Origin: UBA2357 sp041916775
GTDB lineage: Bacteria > Pseudomonadota > Gammaproteobacteria > Burkholderiales > Rhodocyclaceae
Direction of reading: 5' to 3'
Assembly (NCBI GenBank): GCA_041916775.1
Contig: JAYRYZ010000030.1
Span: forward strand, 1 to 63,742
Length of the DNA stretch: 63,742 bases
Made by a program: the position numbers and the translations under genes. Every line of letters begins with the position of its first letter. Within the stretch, counting starts at the first letter, position 1. The notes below the pieces were generated by a model that did not search any database, was not told where the DNA came from, and was given only the letters and a program-made list of their open reading frames with translations. Of this stretch, positions 52,548 through 61,442 are shown piece by piece.

Positions 52548-53675
52548 ATGGCCATGCTCTCCCGCCGCCGGCGCAGCGTCGATTACTGGCCGGGCTTCGT
52601 CGATGCACTCGCATCGCTGCTGATGGTGCTGGTGTTCGTGATCCTCATCTTCAACATCGGCCAGTACGTGCTCACCGACGCAGTCAGCGGCCGCGACAAG
52701 GCACTGGAGCGGCTCAATGCCGAGCTCGCGTCGCTGGCGAAGACGCTCAGCCTCGAGACCGGCGCACGTGCCGACGCCGAGCGCCGCATCGCGGAGCTCA
52801 GCGCAACGCTGGTGGAAAAGGACAAGGCCCGGGCCACCCTCGCGCTGGAGCTCGAAGGCACGCGCAGCAACCTCGACGCCGCCCAAGCCGAGCTCGAGTC
52901 GCAGGCGCAGGAGGCTGCGCGCATTGCCGCCGACATCCTCGCGCTGCAGAAGCTCAAGGCCGAGCTCGAATCCGAGGTCGCCCGCCTCGGCACCGCGCTG
53001 AACACCGCGGACGAGGCGCTCAGGTCGCAGACCGACATCTCCGACCGCGCCGTCGCCCAGGTCGAGCTCCTCAACCGCCAGATCGCCGAGATCAGCGCCC
53101 AGCTCGAAGAGCTCAACAAGGCGCTCGCCGCAGCGCGGACCGACCTCGCGGTGAAGGACCTCAAGATCGAGGATCTCGGCCGCGAGCTCAACCTCGCGCT
53201 CGCCGCCCGGGTGCAGGAGCTCAACCGCTACCGCTCGGAGTTCTTCGGCCGGCTGCGCGCAGTGCTCGGCAACCGGCCGGACGTGCAGATCGTCGGCGAC
53301 CGCTTCGTGTTCTCCAGCGAGGTGCTGTTCCCCTCGGCCTCGGACGAGGTCTCGGAGGACGGCCTGCGCCAACTGCTGAGCCTCGCCGAGACGCTCAAGT
53401 CCATCTCCGCCGAGATGCCCGCCGACCTGCCCTGGGTGTTGCAGGTGGATGGCCACACCGACCGCCGGCCGATCGCCACCGCGCGCTTCCCGTCGAACTG
53501 GGAGCTCTCCACCGCACGCGCGCTCGCGATCGTCAAGTTCCTGCGCGACCAGGGCGTGCCGGCGCAGCGCCTCGCCGCCACCGGCTACGGCGAGTTCCAC
53601 CCGCTGGACAACCGCGACACGCCGGAGGCCTACTCGCGCAACCGCCGCATCGAGCTGAAGCTCACCAACCGCTGA
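52548..53675 (+). CDS. MotB/OmpA-like peptidoglycan-binding protein with long coiled coil
   Basis: This 375-residue protein has one membrane helix (residues about 16-40) containing an Asp in YWPGFVDALASLLMVL, the position of the proton-binding Asp of MotB. A coiled coil follows (residues about 50-225; LERLNAELASLAKTLSLETG). The C-terminal OmpA/MotB domain has DGHTDRRPI and NWELSTARALAIVKFL. It anchors the pair to peptidoglycan. The coiled coil is much longer than in MotB. The pair lies 9 bp apart. The driven load is unknown. Confidence 0.8.
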   Translation: MAMLSRRRRSVDYWPGFVDALASLLMVLVFVILIFNIGQYVLTDAVSGRDKALERLNAELASLAKTLSLETGARADAERRIAELSATLVEKDKARATLALELEGTRSNLDAAQAELESQAQEAARIAADILALQKLKAELESEVARLGTALNTADEALRSQTDISDRAVAQVELLNRQIAEISAQLEELNKALAAARTDLAVKDLKIEDLGRELNLALAARVQELNRYRSEFFGRLRAVLGNRPDVQIVGDRFVFSSEVLFPSASDEVSEDGLRQLLSLAETLKSISAEMPADLPWVLQVDGHTDRRPIATARFPSNWELSTARALAIVKFLRDQGVPAQRLAATGYGEFHPLDNRDTPEAYSRNRRIELKLTNR

Positions 53676-53769
53676 GCCGCCGGCCTGCCCGACCGGGTCG
53701 CGACCGGCACCGTGGCAGGCCGCTGCGAAGGCCTGTAAGAAAATGCGCCGCTGCCGCGACTGATCGATC

Positions 53770-54519
53770 ATGCCCGCCCACGCCCTCATGCCCGATGCAC
53801 CCGCCGCGCCTGTCGCGGCGCGCGAAGCACGGCCCGCGCTCTCGATCGTCCTGCCGGTGCGTGACGAGGCGGACGGCATCGTTGCCGCGCTCACGGCCCT
53901 GCAACCTTTGCGCGCGGCCGGGGCGGAGCTCGTCGTGGTCGATGGCGGGAGCACGGACGACACCGCCACGCTCGCCACCCCGCTCGCCGACCTCGTGATC
54001 AGCGCCCGACCGGGCCGGGGCCGCCAGATGAACGCGGGCGCGGCCCGGGCAGGCGGCGCGGTGCTGCTGTTCCTGCATGCCGACACCCGCCTGCCCTCCG
54101 GGGCTGCCGACCTCATCGCCCGCGCAACCGGCACTGGCGCCGTCTGGGGCCGCTTCGACGTGCGCATCGCCGGCGCGTTGCGCGGGCTCGGGATGGTGGC
54201 GTGGATGATGAACCTGCGTTCGCGCCTCAGCGGCATCGCCACTGGCGATCAGGCCATCTTCGTCACCCGCGACGCCTTCACCACAGTGGGCGGCTACGCC
54301 GAGATCCCGCTGATGGAAGACATCGTGCTCTCGCGCGCACTGCGCCGCCTGCAGCGCCCCGCCTGCCTGCGCGAGACGGTGCTGACCTCCGGGCGGCGGT
54401 GGGAGCGCCACGGCCTGTGGGTGACGATTCTCAAGATGTGGTCGCTGCGCCTGCGCTTCTTCCTCGGCGCCGACCCACGCCGGCTGGCACGCGAATATGG
54501 CTACACCGTCAGCGACTGA
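53770..54519 (+). CDS. Glycosyltransferase family 2, TIGR04283 (arsenosugar-cluster) type
   Basis: This 249-residue protein has a GT2 fold with SIVLPVRDEADGIVAALTAL, VVVDGGSTDDT (nucleotide-sugar/metal site) and LMEDIVLSRALRR. It matches the TIGR04283 family found beside arsS in arsenosugar gene clusters. The second gene of that pair follows with a 23-bp overlap. Role in arsenosugar making is by family and context; it has not been shown here. Confidence 0.83.
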   Translation: MPAHALMPDAPAAPVAAREARPALSIVLPVRDEADGIVAALTALQPLRAAGAELVVVDGGSTDDTATLATPLADLVISARPGRGRQMNAGAARAGGAVLLFLHADTRLPSGAADLIARATGTGAVWGRFDVRIAGALRGLGMVAWMMNLRSRLSGIATGDQAIFVTRDAFTTVGGYAEIPLMEDIVLSRALRRLQRPACLRETVLTSGRRWERHGLWVTILKMWSLRLRFFLGADPRRLAREYGYTVSD

Positions 54520-55171
54520 GCCGCCCGGCGCGCCGGTGACGGTGGCCATCCTCGCCAAGGCGCCGGTCGCCGGGCTCGCCAAGACGCGCCTCATCCCGCA
54601 GCTCGGTGCCGACGGCGCGGCGCGCCTCGCCCGCTGGATGCTCGCCCGCAGCGTGGCGACCGCGCTCGCTGCCCGACTCGGCCCGGTCACGCTGTGGTGC
54701 GCACCCGATTGCGCACATCCTGCGTTTGCGGCCTATGCGGCTGACACTCGGCTGAGCCTGCGGCCGCAGCCCGAGGGTGACCTCGGCGCACGCATGCTCG
54801 CCGCTGCGCGCGCGGCGAACACACCCGCCGGCGTGCTCATCATCGGCAGCGACTGCCCGCAGCTCGACGCGCACAGCCTGCGCACGGCAGCCTTCGCGCT
54901 CGCCGAACACGACGCCAGCGTGATCCCGGCCGAGGACGGCGGCTATGTGCTGATCGCGCTGCGCCGCGCCGAGCCGGCGGTGTTCTCCGACTTGCCCTGG
55001 AGCACCGCCGAGGTGATGGCGCGCACCCGGGCGCGCTTCGCCGCACTCGGCTGGCGGGTCGCGGAGGCTGCATCCCACTGGGATGTGGACGAGCCGGCCG
55101 ACGTCGAACGGCTCGCGGCGCTGCACCCCGAGGTGCGCGCGGTCGTCCTCGGCCAGGGCGCGCAGTCATGA
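54497..55171 (+). CDS. TIGR04282-type nucleotidyltransferase-fold protein (DUF2064)
   Basis: This 224-residue protein starts VTVAILAKAPVAGLAKTRLI, the mark of the DUF2064/TIGR04282 family, and has LIIGSDCPQLDAHSL, the metal-binding segment. TIGR04282 members sit in arsenosugar clusters with TIGR04283 and ArsS. It overlaps both neighbours, with the next gene starting 4 bp before its stop. Confidence 0.82.
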   Translation: MATPSATEPPGAPVTVAILAKAPVAGLAKTRLIPQLGADGAARLARWMLARSVATALAARLGPVTLWCAPDCAHPAFAAYAADTRLSLRPQPEGDLGARMLAAARAANTPAGVLIIGSDCPQLDAHSLRTAAFALAEHDASVIPAEDGGYVLIALRRAEPAVFSDLPWSTAEVMARTRARFAALGWRVAEAASHWDVDEPADVERLAALHPEVRAVVLGQGAQS

Positions 55172-56280
55172 AGCGGCTGGTGCTGGCCGGTGGCGGTCAT
55201 GCCCACCTCGCGGTGCTGCTGTCGCTGGCGAAACGACGCCATCGCGACGTCGAGGTGTTGCTCCTCACCCCGCATGTGCGTCAGCTCTATTCCGGCATGC
55301 TGCCCGGCTGGATGGCGGGGCATTACCCGCTGGCCGCCTGCGCCGCAGCGCTCGCTCCGCTGGCGCGGGCGGCCGGTGCGCGGCTGGAGCTGGCCGCCGT
55401 CGTGAGGCTCGATGCCGATGCGCGCGAGCTCGTCACCAGCCACGGCGCGACACTCGCCTTCGACCTGCTTTCGCTCGATACGGGCGCGGTGCTCGACACC
55501 GCCTGGTGCGCGAACGCCCCGATCCCCTGCCTGCCGATCCGCCCCCTGGAAACCTTCGTCGCGGCCTGGGAGGCCTTGCTCATACGGGCAGAATCGGCCG
55601 GTCGCTGTCGGCTCGCGGTGGTGGGCGGGGGGGCAGCCGGCGTGGAGCTCGCACTCGCCGCCCGGCATCGACTTGCCACGCTGTGCGGCAGCGACGCAAC
55701 CTCGGTCGCGCTCGTTGCCGGCAGCGAGCTGCTGCCCGGCCATGGCGCGCAGGTGCGCCGGCTGGTCGAATCCACGCTGGCAGAATGCGGGATCACGCTG
55801 CATCGCGCACGCGCACACATGGACCAGACCGGCCTGTGCCTTTCGGACGGCACCCGACTCACGGCCGGCGCGTTCATCGCCGCCACTGGCAGCCGCCCGC
55901 CCGCGTGGCTTGCGGGCAGCGGTCTTGCGCTCGCCGACGACGGCTTCGTCGCGGTCGGCCCTACCCAGCAGAGCGTCTCCCACCCCTTCATTCTCGCCGG
56001 TGGCGACGTTGCCACGCGCATCGATCAGCCTCATGCCAAGTCCGGTGTCTATGCGGTACGCGCCGGCCCGGTGCTCGCTGCCAACCTAGACCGTCTGCTC
56101 GCAGGCCGCCCCTGCGCGCCCTACCACCCGCAGCGCCGCAGCCTTTACCTGCTCGCCACCGGCCCGCGCGAGGCGATCATGTCGTGGAACGGCGTTGCGA
56201 CCCGCGGCACGTGGGTGTGGCGCTGGAAGGACTGGATAGACCGACGCTTCATGCGGCGATTCGACACCTCCGGAACGTGA
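55168..56280 (+). CDS. FAD-dependent NADH dehydrogenase-like oxidoreductase (TIGR03169 type)
   Basis: This 370-residue flavoprotein starts KRLVLAGGGHAHLAVLLSLA, with GGGHAH in place of the usual GxGxxG, as in the TIGR03169 group often fused or linked to selenophosphate synthase. A second NAD-binding site is LAVVGGGAAGVELALAARH, and the C-terminal GGDVATRI holds the FAD contact Asp. No selD is seen. Its reaction is unknown; the arsenosugar context suggests a redox step (inference). Confidence 0.78.
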   Translation: MKRLVLAGGGHAHLAVLLSLAKRRHRDVEVLLLTPHVRQLYSGMLPGWMAGHYPLAACAAALAPLARAAGARLELAAVVRLDADARELVTSHGATLAFDLLSLDTGAVLDTAWCANAPIPCLPIRPLETFVAAWEALLIRAESAGRCRLAVVGGGAAGVELALAARHRLATLCGSDATSVALVAGSELLPGHGAQVRRLVESTLAECGITLHRARAHMDQTGLCLSDGTRLTAGAFIAATGSRPPAWLAGSGLALADDGFVAVGPTQQSVSHPFILAGGDVATRIDQPHAKSGVYAVRAGPVLAANLDRLLAGRPCAPYHPQRRSLYLLATGPREAIMSWNGVATRGTWVWRWKDWIDRRFMRRFDTSGT

Positions 56281-56372
56281 TGCCGAGCCGTCGCCGCATG
56301 AACCCGTCGTCGTATCGCGCGTGCTCAAGGATTCTGCGAACATTTTCCGCCACCCCGAATGAGGCACTCTTC

Positions 56373-57008
56373 ATGAACCGTCCGCTCGACAGCTCTGCCC
56401 CGCCCTGGGTGGCCGAGCTCTTTGGCGACCCCGTTCGGCTCGGCGCACTGCATCGCGACATGCTGCGCTTTGCCCGCCTGCAGCTGCGCGACGCGGAGCT
56501 CGCAGAGGATGCCGTGCAGGAGGCGATCGAGGCGGCGCTGGTGAATGCCGCGAGCTACGGCGGCAATGCCTCGCTCAAGACCTGGGTGTTCGGCATCCTG
56601 CGCAACAAGATCGTCGACATCCTGCGCCGTGGCAGCCGCTCGCCCATGCTCAGCAGCGTGATCGGCCAGCTCGCAGAGGACGAGAGCGAAGACGCCCGCA
56701 TCGACGCACTGTTCCGCGAGAACGGGCACTGGCACCCCCAGACCCGCCCCGCCGCTTGGGCCGCACCGGAGGAATCGCTGGAGAACAAGCAGTTCTGGTC
56801 GGTGTTCGAGGCCTGCCTCGAACACCTTCCCGAGAACGTCGCGCGGGTGTTCATGATGCGCGAGATGCTCGGCCTGGAGACGAGCGAGATCTGCGCCGAA
56901 CTCGCCATCACCGCCAACAACTGCCACGTGATCCTGCACCGCGCCCGCACCGGGCTACGCGGCTGCCTGTCACACAACTGGTTCGACAAGGGAGCGCCGA
57001 CATGCTGA
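56373..57008 (+). CDS. Sigma-70 family (ECF-like) RNA polymerase sigma factor
   Basis: This 211-residue protein has sigma region 2 (AEDAVQEAIEAAL; LKTWVFGILRNKIVDILRRG) and region 4 (MREMLGLETSEICAELAITA, then CHVILHRARTGLRGCL), in the TIGR02943-like group. It directs RNA polymerase to a small regulon. The stop overlaps the start of the zinc-finger gene by 7 bp, the usual arrangement of a sigma and its partner. Starts further upstream are possible. Confidence 0.85.
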   Translation: MNRPLDSSAPPWVAELFGDPVRLGALHRDMLRFARLQLRDAELAEDAVQEAIEAALVNAASYGGNASLKTWVFGILRNKIVDILRRGSRSPMLSSVIGQLAEDESEDARIDALFRENGHWHPQTRPAAWAAPEESLENKQFWSVFEACLEHLPENVARVFMMREMLGLETSEICAELAITANNCHVILHRARTGLRGCLSHNWFDKGAPTC

Positions 57009-57244
57009 CCTGCAAGAAAGCCACCCGCATGTGCTCCGAGGCACTCGACCGCAAGCTGAGCCTGAGCGAGCGCCTCAGCCTGCGCATGCACCTGATGATG
57101 TGCTCGGGCTGCACCAACTATCAACACCAGATGTCCTTCATCCGCGAGATGACGCGGCGCTTCTCGCAGGGGCGCTTCGCTGCCGACCACGGGCGGGGCG
57201 AAGGCACACCGGAATCAGGATCCGAGCCGTCGCGCGACGCCTGA
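57002..57244 (+). CDS. Zinc-finger (zf-HC2) protein, possible anti-sigma factor
   Basis: This 80-residue cytoplasmic protein carries MHLMMCSGCTNY, the HxxxCxxC motif of zf-HC2 anti-sigma proteins. It has no membrane helix. Its start overlaps the sigma-factor gene (ATGCTGA), so the pair is probably co-translated. A role as zinc-binding anti-sigma is inferred from position and motif. Confidence 0.72.
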   Translation: MLTCKKATRMCSEALDRKLSLSERLSLRMHLMMCSGCTNYQHQMSFIREMTRRFSQGRFAADHGRGEGTPESGSEPSRDA

Positions 57245-57265
57245 CGAAGCCATCCGCCGGCCTCG

Positions 57266-58066
57266 TCAGCCGGCGCTGCTCTCTGCGTCGCACGCGGACT
57301 CGTCGGTGACGAAGCGGAACGCTGCGAAACCCGCCCGCGCGACACCTCCGGTGTTGTCGGTATCGGTTGCGAGCGCGAGCCCGGTGAGCTGTGCGGGCAG
57401 GTCGCCGAAGGCGAGCCGGAAGTCCGCGGCGACGTTGCGGCGCTCGCGCACCCAGCCGCCGGCCTCGGCCGTGCCCGAGCGCAGCACCAGCATGCGCGCC
57501 CTGTCGGTGTAGGCGTTGTCGCGCAGCGTGCCGACCGGCTGGAGGTTGTCCCACACGTAGTTGATCGCCGCGTCCGGCACCTGGTCGCCGTAGATCGAGC
57601 GCGCCAGTGCGAGCTTGGTGCGGGTGGCGAAACCCAGCGCGCCCGGCGCCACGCTGAAGGTGAGATAGACGCGCGCGGCGTAGTCGTCGCCGGCACGGGT
57701 GCTCATGTCGGCTGAGGCAACCGGCGCATCCACCCGCCACATCCAGCACAGGTAAGGCGTCGCGGCGAGATCCACCACGAGCGGCCGGCCGAGCAGCGCC
57801 ATGCTGCCCTCGGCCAGCGCCTCGACCGCGGGCACGCCGTCCCACTCGCGCAGGGTGTAGCGGGTGGGCGGGATGCGCGTGTCGAGCTGTTCGACGCGCC
57901 AGGGTGCAGGCAGCTCGGCCTGTGCAGGATCGAAACGCCCCACCCAGATCGGTTCGGCCGGCGCCGGCGCGGCAATGAGCAGCAGACCGGCAAGCGCCAT
58001 GCACTGCAGCATGTGCGGCAGCCGTATCGTGGGATACGGGCGTGCATCGGGGTGCGGGCGCTTCAT
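57266..58066 (-). CDS. DUF3047 exported protein
   Basis: This 266-residue protein has a signal peptide (to about residue 37; MLQCMALAGLLLIAAPAPA) and a DUF3047 domain (EPIWVGRFDPAQAELPAPWR; TPYLCWMWRVDAPVASAD; AINYVWDNLQPVGT). Function unknown. DUF3047 genes occur in the arsenosugar-type clusters of related bacteria, but I cannot check this here. An AGGAA site precedes the ATG. Last gene of the minus-strand half of the cluster, 45 bp after the fusion protein. Confidence 0.75.
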   Translation of the reverse strand: MKRPHPDARPYPTIRLPHMLQCMALAGLLLIAAPAPAEPIWVGRFDPAQAELPAPWRVEQLDTRIPPTRYTLREWDGVPAVEALAEGSMALLGRPLVVDLAATPYLCWMWRVDAPVASADMSTRAGDDYAARVYLTFSVAPGALGFATRTKLALARSIYGDQVPDAAINYVWDNLQPVGTLRDNAYTDRARMLVLRSGTAEAGGWVRERRNVAADFRLAFGDLPAQLTGLALATDTDNTGGVARAGFAAFRFVTDESACDAESSAG

Positions 58067-58111
58067 CTGCGTTCCTTGCGGTTGGCGTCTCACTTTGGCT
58101 TCGCCTGTATG

Positions 58112-60265
58112 TCAGGCGGCCGGGCCGCGGCGCCAGGCGTGGAAGCGCCCTACCCACTCGAGCAGCCTCTCGGGCGCGTGGGCGCGCTTCCAGTTGCCGG
58201 CTGCATACTTGTTGGCCTCGGCCAGAGTCGGATAGATGTGGATGGTGCCGAGGATGCGGTTGAGGCCGATGCCCTGCTTCATCGCCAGCACATACTCGGC
58301 GATCAGGTCACCAGCATGCTCGCCGACGATGGTCACGCCGAGGATGCGGTCCTTGCCCGGCACGGTGAGCACCTTGATGAAGCCGTGCGCCTCGCTGTCA
58401 GCAATCGCGCGATCGAGGTCGTCGATGCCGAAACGGGTGAGCTCGAAGGGCACGCCCTGCGCGCGCGCCTCCTGCTCGTTGAGCCCGACTCGCGCCACCT
58501 CCGGCTCGATGAAGGTGGCCCAGGGGATCACCCGGTAGTCCGCGCGGAAGGTCTTCAGCGGGTCGAAGAGCGCATTCACCGCCGCATACCACGCCTGATG
58601 CGCGGCGGTGTGGGTGAACTGGTAAGGCCCGGCGACGTCGCCCGCGGCGTATATGTTGGGGAAGTTGGTCTGCAAGAGCGCGTTGGTCTCGATGGTGCGT
58701 CCGGTGCGCACGCCGAGCGCCTCCAGCCCGAAGCCTTCGAGATTGGCGGTGCGTCCGAGCGCAACCAGCACCGCGTCGAAGGGCAGGCGCAGCGTGGCGC
58801 CCGCGTGGGCCGCGATCAGGGCCTTGCCGCCCTCGTCCTCGACGAAGGCCCTGGCTTCGTGACCGAGGCGCAGGTCGACACCTTCGGCGCGGAAGCGCGC
58901 CATCACCAGCGCGGAGACATCCTCGTCCTCGCGCGGCAGGAGGCGTGGGCCACGCTCCACCAGCGTGACCTGCGAGCCGAAGCGCGCGAAGGCCTGGGCG
59001 AGCTCACAGCCGATGGGGCCGCCGCCCAGCACCAGCAGGCGCGCGGGCAGGCTGCGCAGCGACCAGACGGAATCCGAAGTCAGATAGCCGATGGTGTCGA
59101 TGCCGGGCAGCGGCGGCACGGTCGGGCGAGCGCCGGTGGCGATCACGATCGCGCGGGTGGAGAGGCGCCGCACCGCGCCGTCCGCCGCGGTGATTTCCAC
59201 CTCCCAGGGGCTCACGATGCGCGCGCTGCCCGCCACCACGTCGACGCCGAGGCCGGTGTAACGCTCGGCCGAGTCGTGCGGTTCGATCGTGCGGATGATG
59301 CGCTGCACCCGCTCCATCACCTCGGCGAAGTCGAAGCGCGCATCCGCCGACGCGATGCCGAACTCCGGCGCGCGCGCCACATGCGACAGGAACTTTGCCG
59401 AGCGCAGCAGCGCCTTGGAGGGCACGCAGCCGGTGTTGAGACAATCGCCGCCCAGGCGATGGCGCTCGACCAGGGTCACGCGCGCCTTGACCGCAGCCGC
59501 AATGTAGGCGGTGACGAGACCGGCGCTACCACCGCCGATCACCACCAGGTTGCGGTCGAAGCGCTGCGGACGGGGCCACTGCGCGTACACCTTGCGCCGC
59601 CGCACCCGCTCAACGACACGCCGCGCGATGAGCGGGAACACCCCCAGCACCGCGAACGAGCCGAGCAGCGCCGGCGACAGGATGCCGGCGAGGCTGTCGA
59701 TGCGGGCGAGCTGGGTGCCGGCATTCACATACACCACGGTGCCGGCGAGCATGCCGAGCTGGCTCACCCAGAAGAAGGTCCAGGTGCGCATCGCGGTGAG
59801 CCCCGAGAGGAGGTTCACCATGAAGAACGGGAACACCGGCACCAGCCGCAGGGTGAAGAGATAGAACGCACCTTCGCGCCGCACCCCCTCGTCGATCGCC
59901 GCGAGCCGCGCGCCGAAGCGCGCGCTCACCCAGTCGCGCAGCATGAAGCGCGCGATCAGGAAGGCCGCAGTGGCGCCGATGGTGGAGGCGAAGGACACCA
60001 CCAGCGTCCCCCACCACAGCCCGAACACCGCGCCGCCAGCCAGCGTCAGCAGCGCAGCCCCCGGCAGCGACACCGCGGTGATCAGCACATACAGCGCGAA
60101 GTACTGCAGCAGCGCGCGCAGCGGAAACTGCGCGCGATAGTCGGCAATGGCCTGCTGGCTGTCCTTGAGCACCTGCAGATCCATGAAGCGCCCGAGGTCG
60201 AGCACGAACCACGCAGCGGCAACCGCAGCGATGACGAGGGCGAGTACGAGTTTCTTCAACGGCAT
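58112..60265 (-). CDS. TVP38/TMEM64 membrane domain fused to a mercuric reductase-like flavoprotein
   Basis: This 717-residue protein joins two units. Residues about 1-220 are a TVP38/TMEM64 (SNARE-associated) membrane domain (GAALLTLAGGAVFGLWWGTL; FTLRLVPVFPFFMVNLLSGL). Residues about 235-700 are a pyridine nucleotide-disulfide oxidoreductase with FAD-binding LVVIGGGSAGLVTAYIAAAV, redox pair GGDCLNTGCVPSKALL and a C-terminal dimer domain with HIYPTLAEANKYA, similar to MerA and dihydrolipoamide dehydrogenase but with no terminal Cys pair. A GGAGGG site sits before the ATG. The membrane tie suggests redox at the membrane (inference). Confidence 0.85.
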   Translation of the reverse strand: MPLKKLVLALVIAAVAAAWFVLDLGRFMDLQVLKDSQQAIADYRAQFPLRALLQYFALYVLITAVSLPGAALLTLAGGAVFGLWWGTLVVSFASTIGATAAFLIARFMLRDWVSARFGARLAAIDEGVRREGAFYLFTLRLVPVFPFFMVNLLSGLTAMRTWTFFWVSQLGMLAGTVVYVNAGTQLARIDSLAGILSPALLGSFAVLGVFPLIARRVVERVRRRKVYAQWPRPQRFDRNLVVIGGGSAGLVTAYIAAAVKARVTLVERHRLGGDCLNTGCVPSKALLRSAKFLSHVARAPEFGIASADARFDFAEVMERVQRIIRTIEPHDSAERYTGLGVDVVAGSARIVSPWEVEITAADGAVRRLSTRAIVIATGARPTVPPLPGIDTIGYLTSDSVWSLRSLPARLLVLGGGPIGCELAQAFARFGSQVTLVERGPRLLPREDEDVSALVMARFRAEGVDLRLGHEARAFVEDEGGKALIAAHAGATLRLPFDAVLVALGRTANLEGFGLEALGVRTGRTIETNALLQTNFPNIYAAGDVAGPYQFTHTAAHQAWYAAVNALFDPLKTFRADYRVIPWATFIEPEVARVGLNEQEARAQGVPFELTRFGIDDLDRAIADSEAHGFIKVLTVPGKDRILGVTIVGEHAGDLIAEYVLAMKQGIGLNRILGTIHIYPTLAEANKYAAGNWKRAHAPERLLEWVGRFHAWRRGPAA

Positions 60266-60315
60266 CCGCGAGCCCTCCCCTTGTACGGCAGCGCGGCCCG
60301 GTTCCCGCACCCCGC

Positions 60316-61302
60316 TCACGCCGCCAGCGTCTGTGCGGCTTCCGACGCGCTGCTCAGCGCCCCGCCGCAGCTCGAACCCTGGCCGGCGGTGCAGCCGTAG
60401 CAGTGGTCCGCAACCCGCACCGGGCGGCCTTCGAGCGGAACGTCGAGCAGCGCCGACAGGTGCAGCGGTGCCGCCTCGGGGTGCAGTTGCAGCATCTGGT
60501 TGAAGTCGCAGTCGAACACATGGCCCTGCCAGGAGACCGACACCGTGCTGCGGCACATCAGGCCTTCGAGGTTGCCGGCGCGATAGGCGGATTTCAGCAG
60601 CGCCATGTAATCCTCGAAGCGCCCCTGCGACAGCAGCTGGCTGCCGAAGCGCTGGATGGGCATGTTGGTGAGCGCATACAGCGTGTTGAAGACCACCCCG
60701 TACCGCGCCGCAAGCTCACGCTTGTAGGCCGCCTCCAACCCCTGCTGGTCGGGCGGCAGGCTGGGGCCGAGCGGGTTATAGACCAGGTTGAGCACGCGGC
60801 CGCTGCCGGCCTGACCGTAACCCAGCGCGTTGAGCGCACGCAGCCCGGCGATGCTCGCCGCGAACACGCCATCGCCACGCTGGGCATTGACGTTGTCTTC
60901 GAGATAACAGGGCAGCGAGGCGGTGACCTCAACCGCATGGTCGGCAAGAAACTGTGCCAGATCTTCCTGGCCGGGTTCGGAGAGGATGGTGAGGTTGCAG
61001 CGGTCGATGACCCTCAGCCCGGCCGCGCGCGCCTCGACCACCAGGCGGCGAAAGTGCGGGTTCAGCTCCGGCGCGCCGCCGGTGAGGTCCAGCGTCTCCA
61101 CCCGCTGACGGCGCGCGAACTCCAGCAGCAGCGCCATCGTCGGCCAATCCATCGCCTCGCTGCGCTTGGGGCTCGCCGCCACATGGCAGTGCAGGCAGGC
61201 CTGGTTGCAGCGATAGCCGAGGTTGGCCTGCAGCGTCTCGACGCGCCCGCGGCGCACGGCGGGGAAGTCGCTCTTCACGAGCAGCGGAAAGGTGTCACGC
61301 AT
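60316..61302 (-). CDS. arsS: Arsenosugar biosynthesis radical SAM protein ArsS
   Basis: This 328-residue protein matches the ArsS (TIGR04167) family. The radical SAM cluster site is CNQACLHCH (CxxxCxxC). The C-terminal domain is Cys-rich (SCGGAL, CYGC, CDFNQML), as in members with a second cluster. ArsS adds an adenosyl group to dimethylarsenate on the way to arsenosugars. The upstream methyltransferase arsM is not in the window. It leads the minus-strand operon of TVP38-fusion and DUF3047 genes. Confidence 0.87.
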   Translation of the reverse strand: MRDTFPLLVKSDFPAVRRGRVETLQANLGYRCNQACLHCHVAASPKRSEAMDWPTMALLLEFARRQRVETLDLTGGAPELNPHFRRLVVEARAAGLRVIDRCNLTILSEPGQEDLAQFLADHAVEVTASLPCYLEDNVNAQRGDGVFAASIAGLRALNALGYGQAGSGRVLNLVYNPLGPSLPPDQQGLEAAYKRELAARYGVVFNTLYALTNMPIQRFGSQLLSQGRFEDYMALLKSAYRAGNLEGLMCRSTVSVSWQGHVFDCDFNQMLQLHPEAAPLHLSALLDVPLEGRPVRVADHCYGCTAGQGSSCGGALSSASEAAQTLAA

Positions 61303-61442
61303 GGGTCGTCCTCGGTTGGTGATGCGGATTGGTCGTGAAGCGTCGCCGAATTCTTACACCGTGGGCGCACAAAAGTTCCGACCCGCAGACAGCCACCTTG
61401 CTCCAGGCAAGCGCGGCAGCGCGAGCCCCCGGCGCGGTCGGC

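Noticed and set aside
51474..53675. Complete Zorya defence system
   Set aside because: Only ZorA/ZorB-like architecture is present; no helicase, nuclease or ZorC/D/E gene is adjacent.
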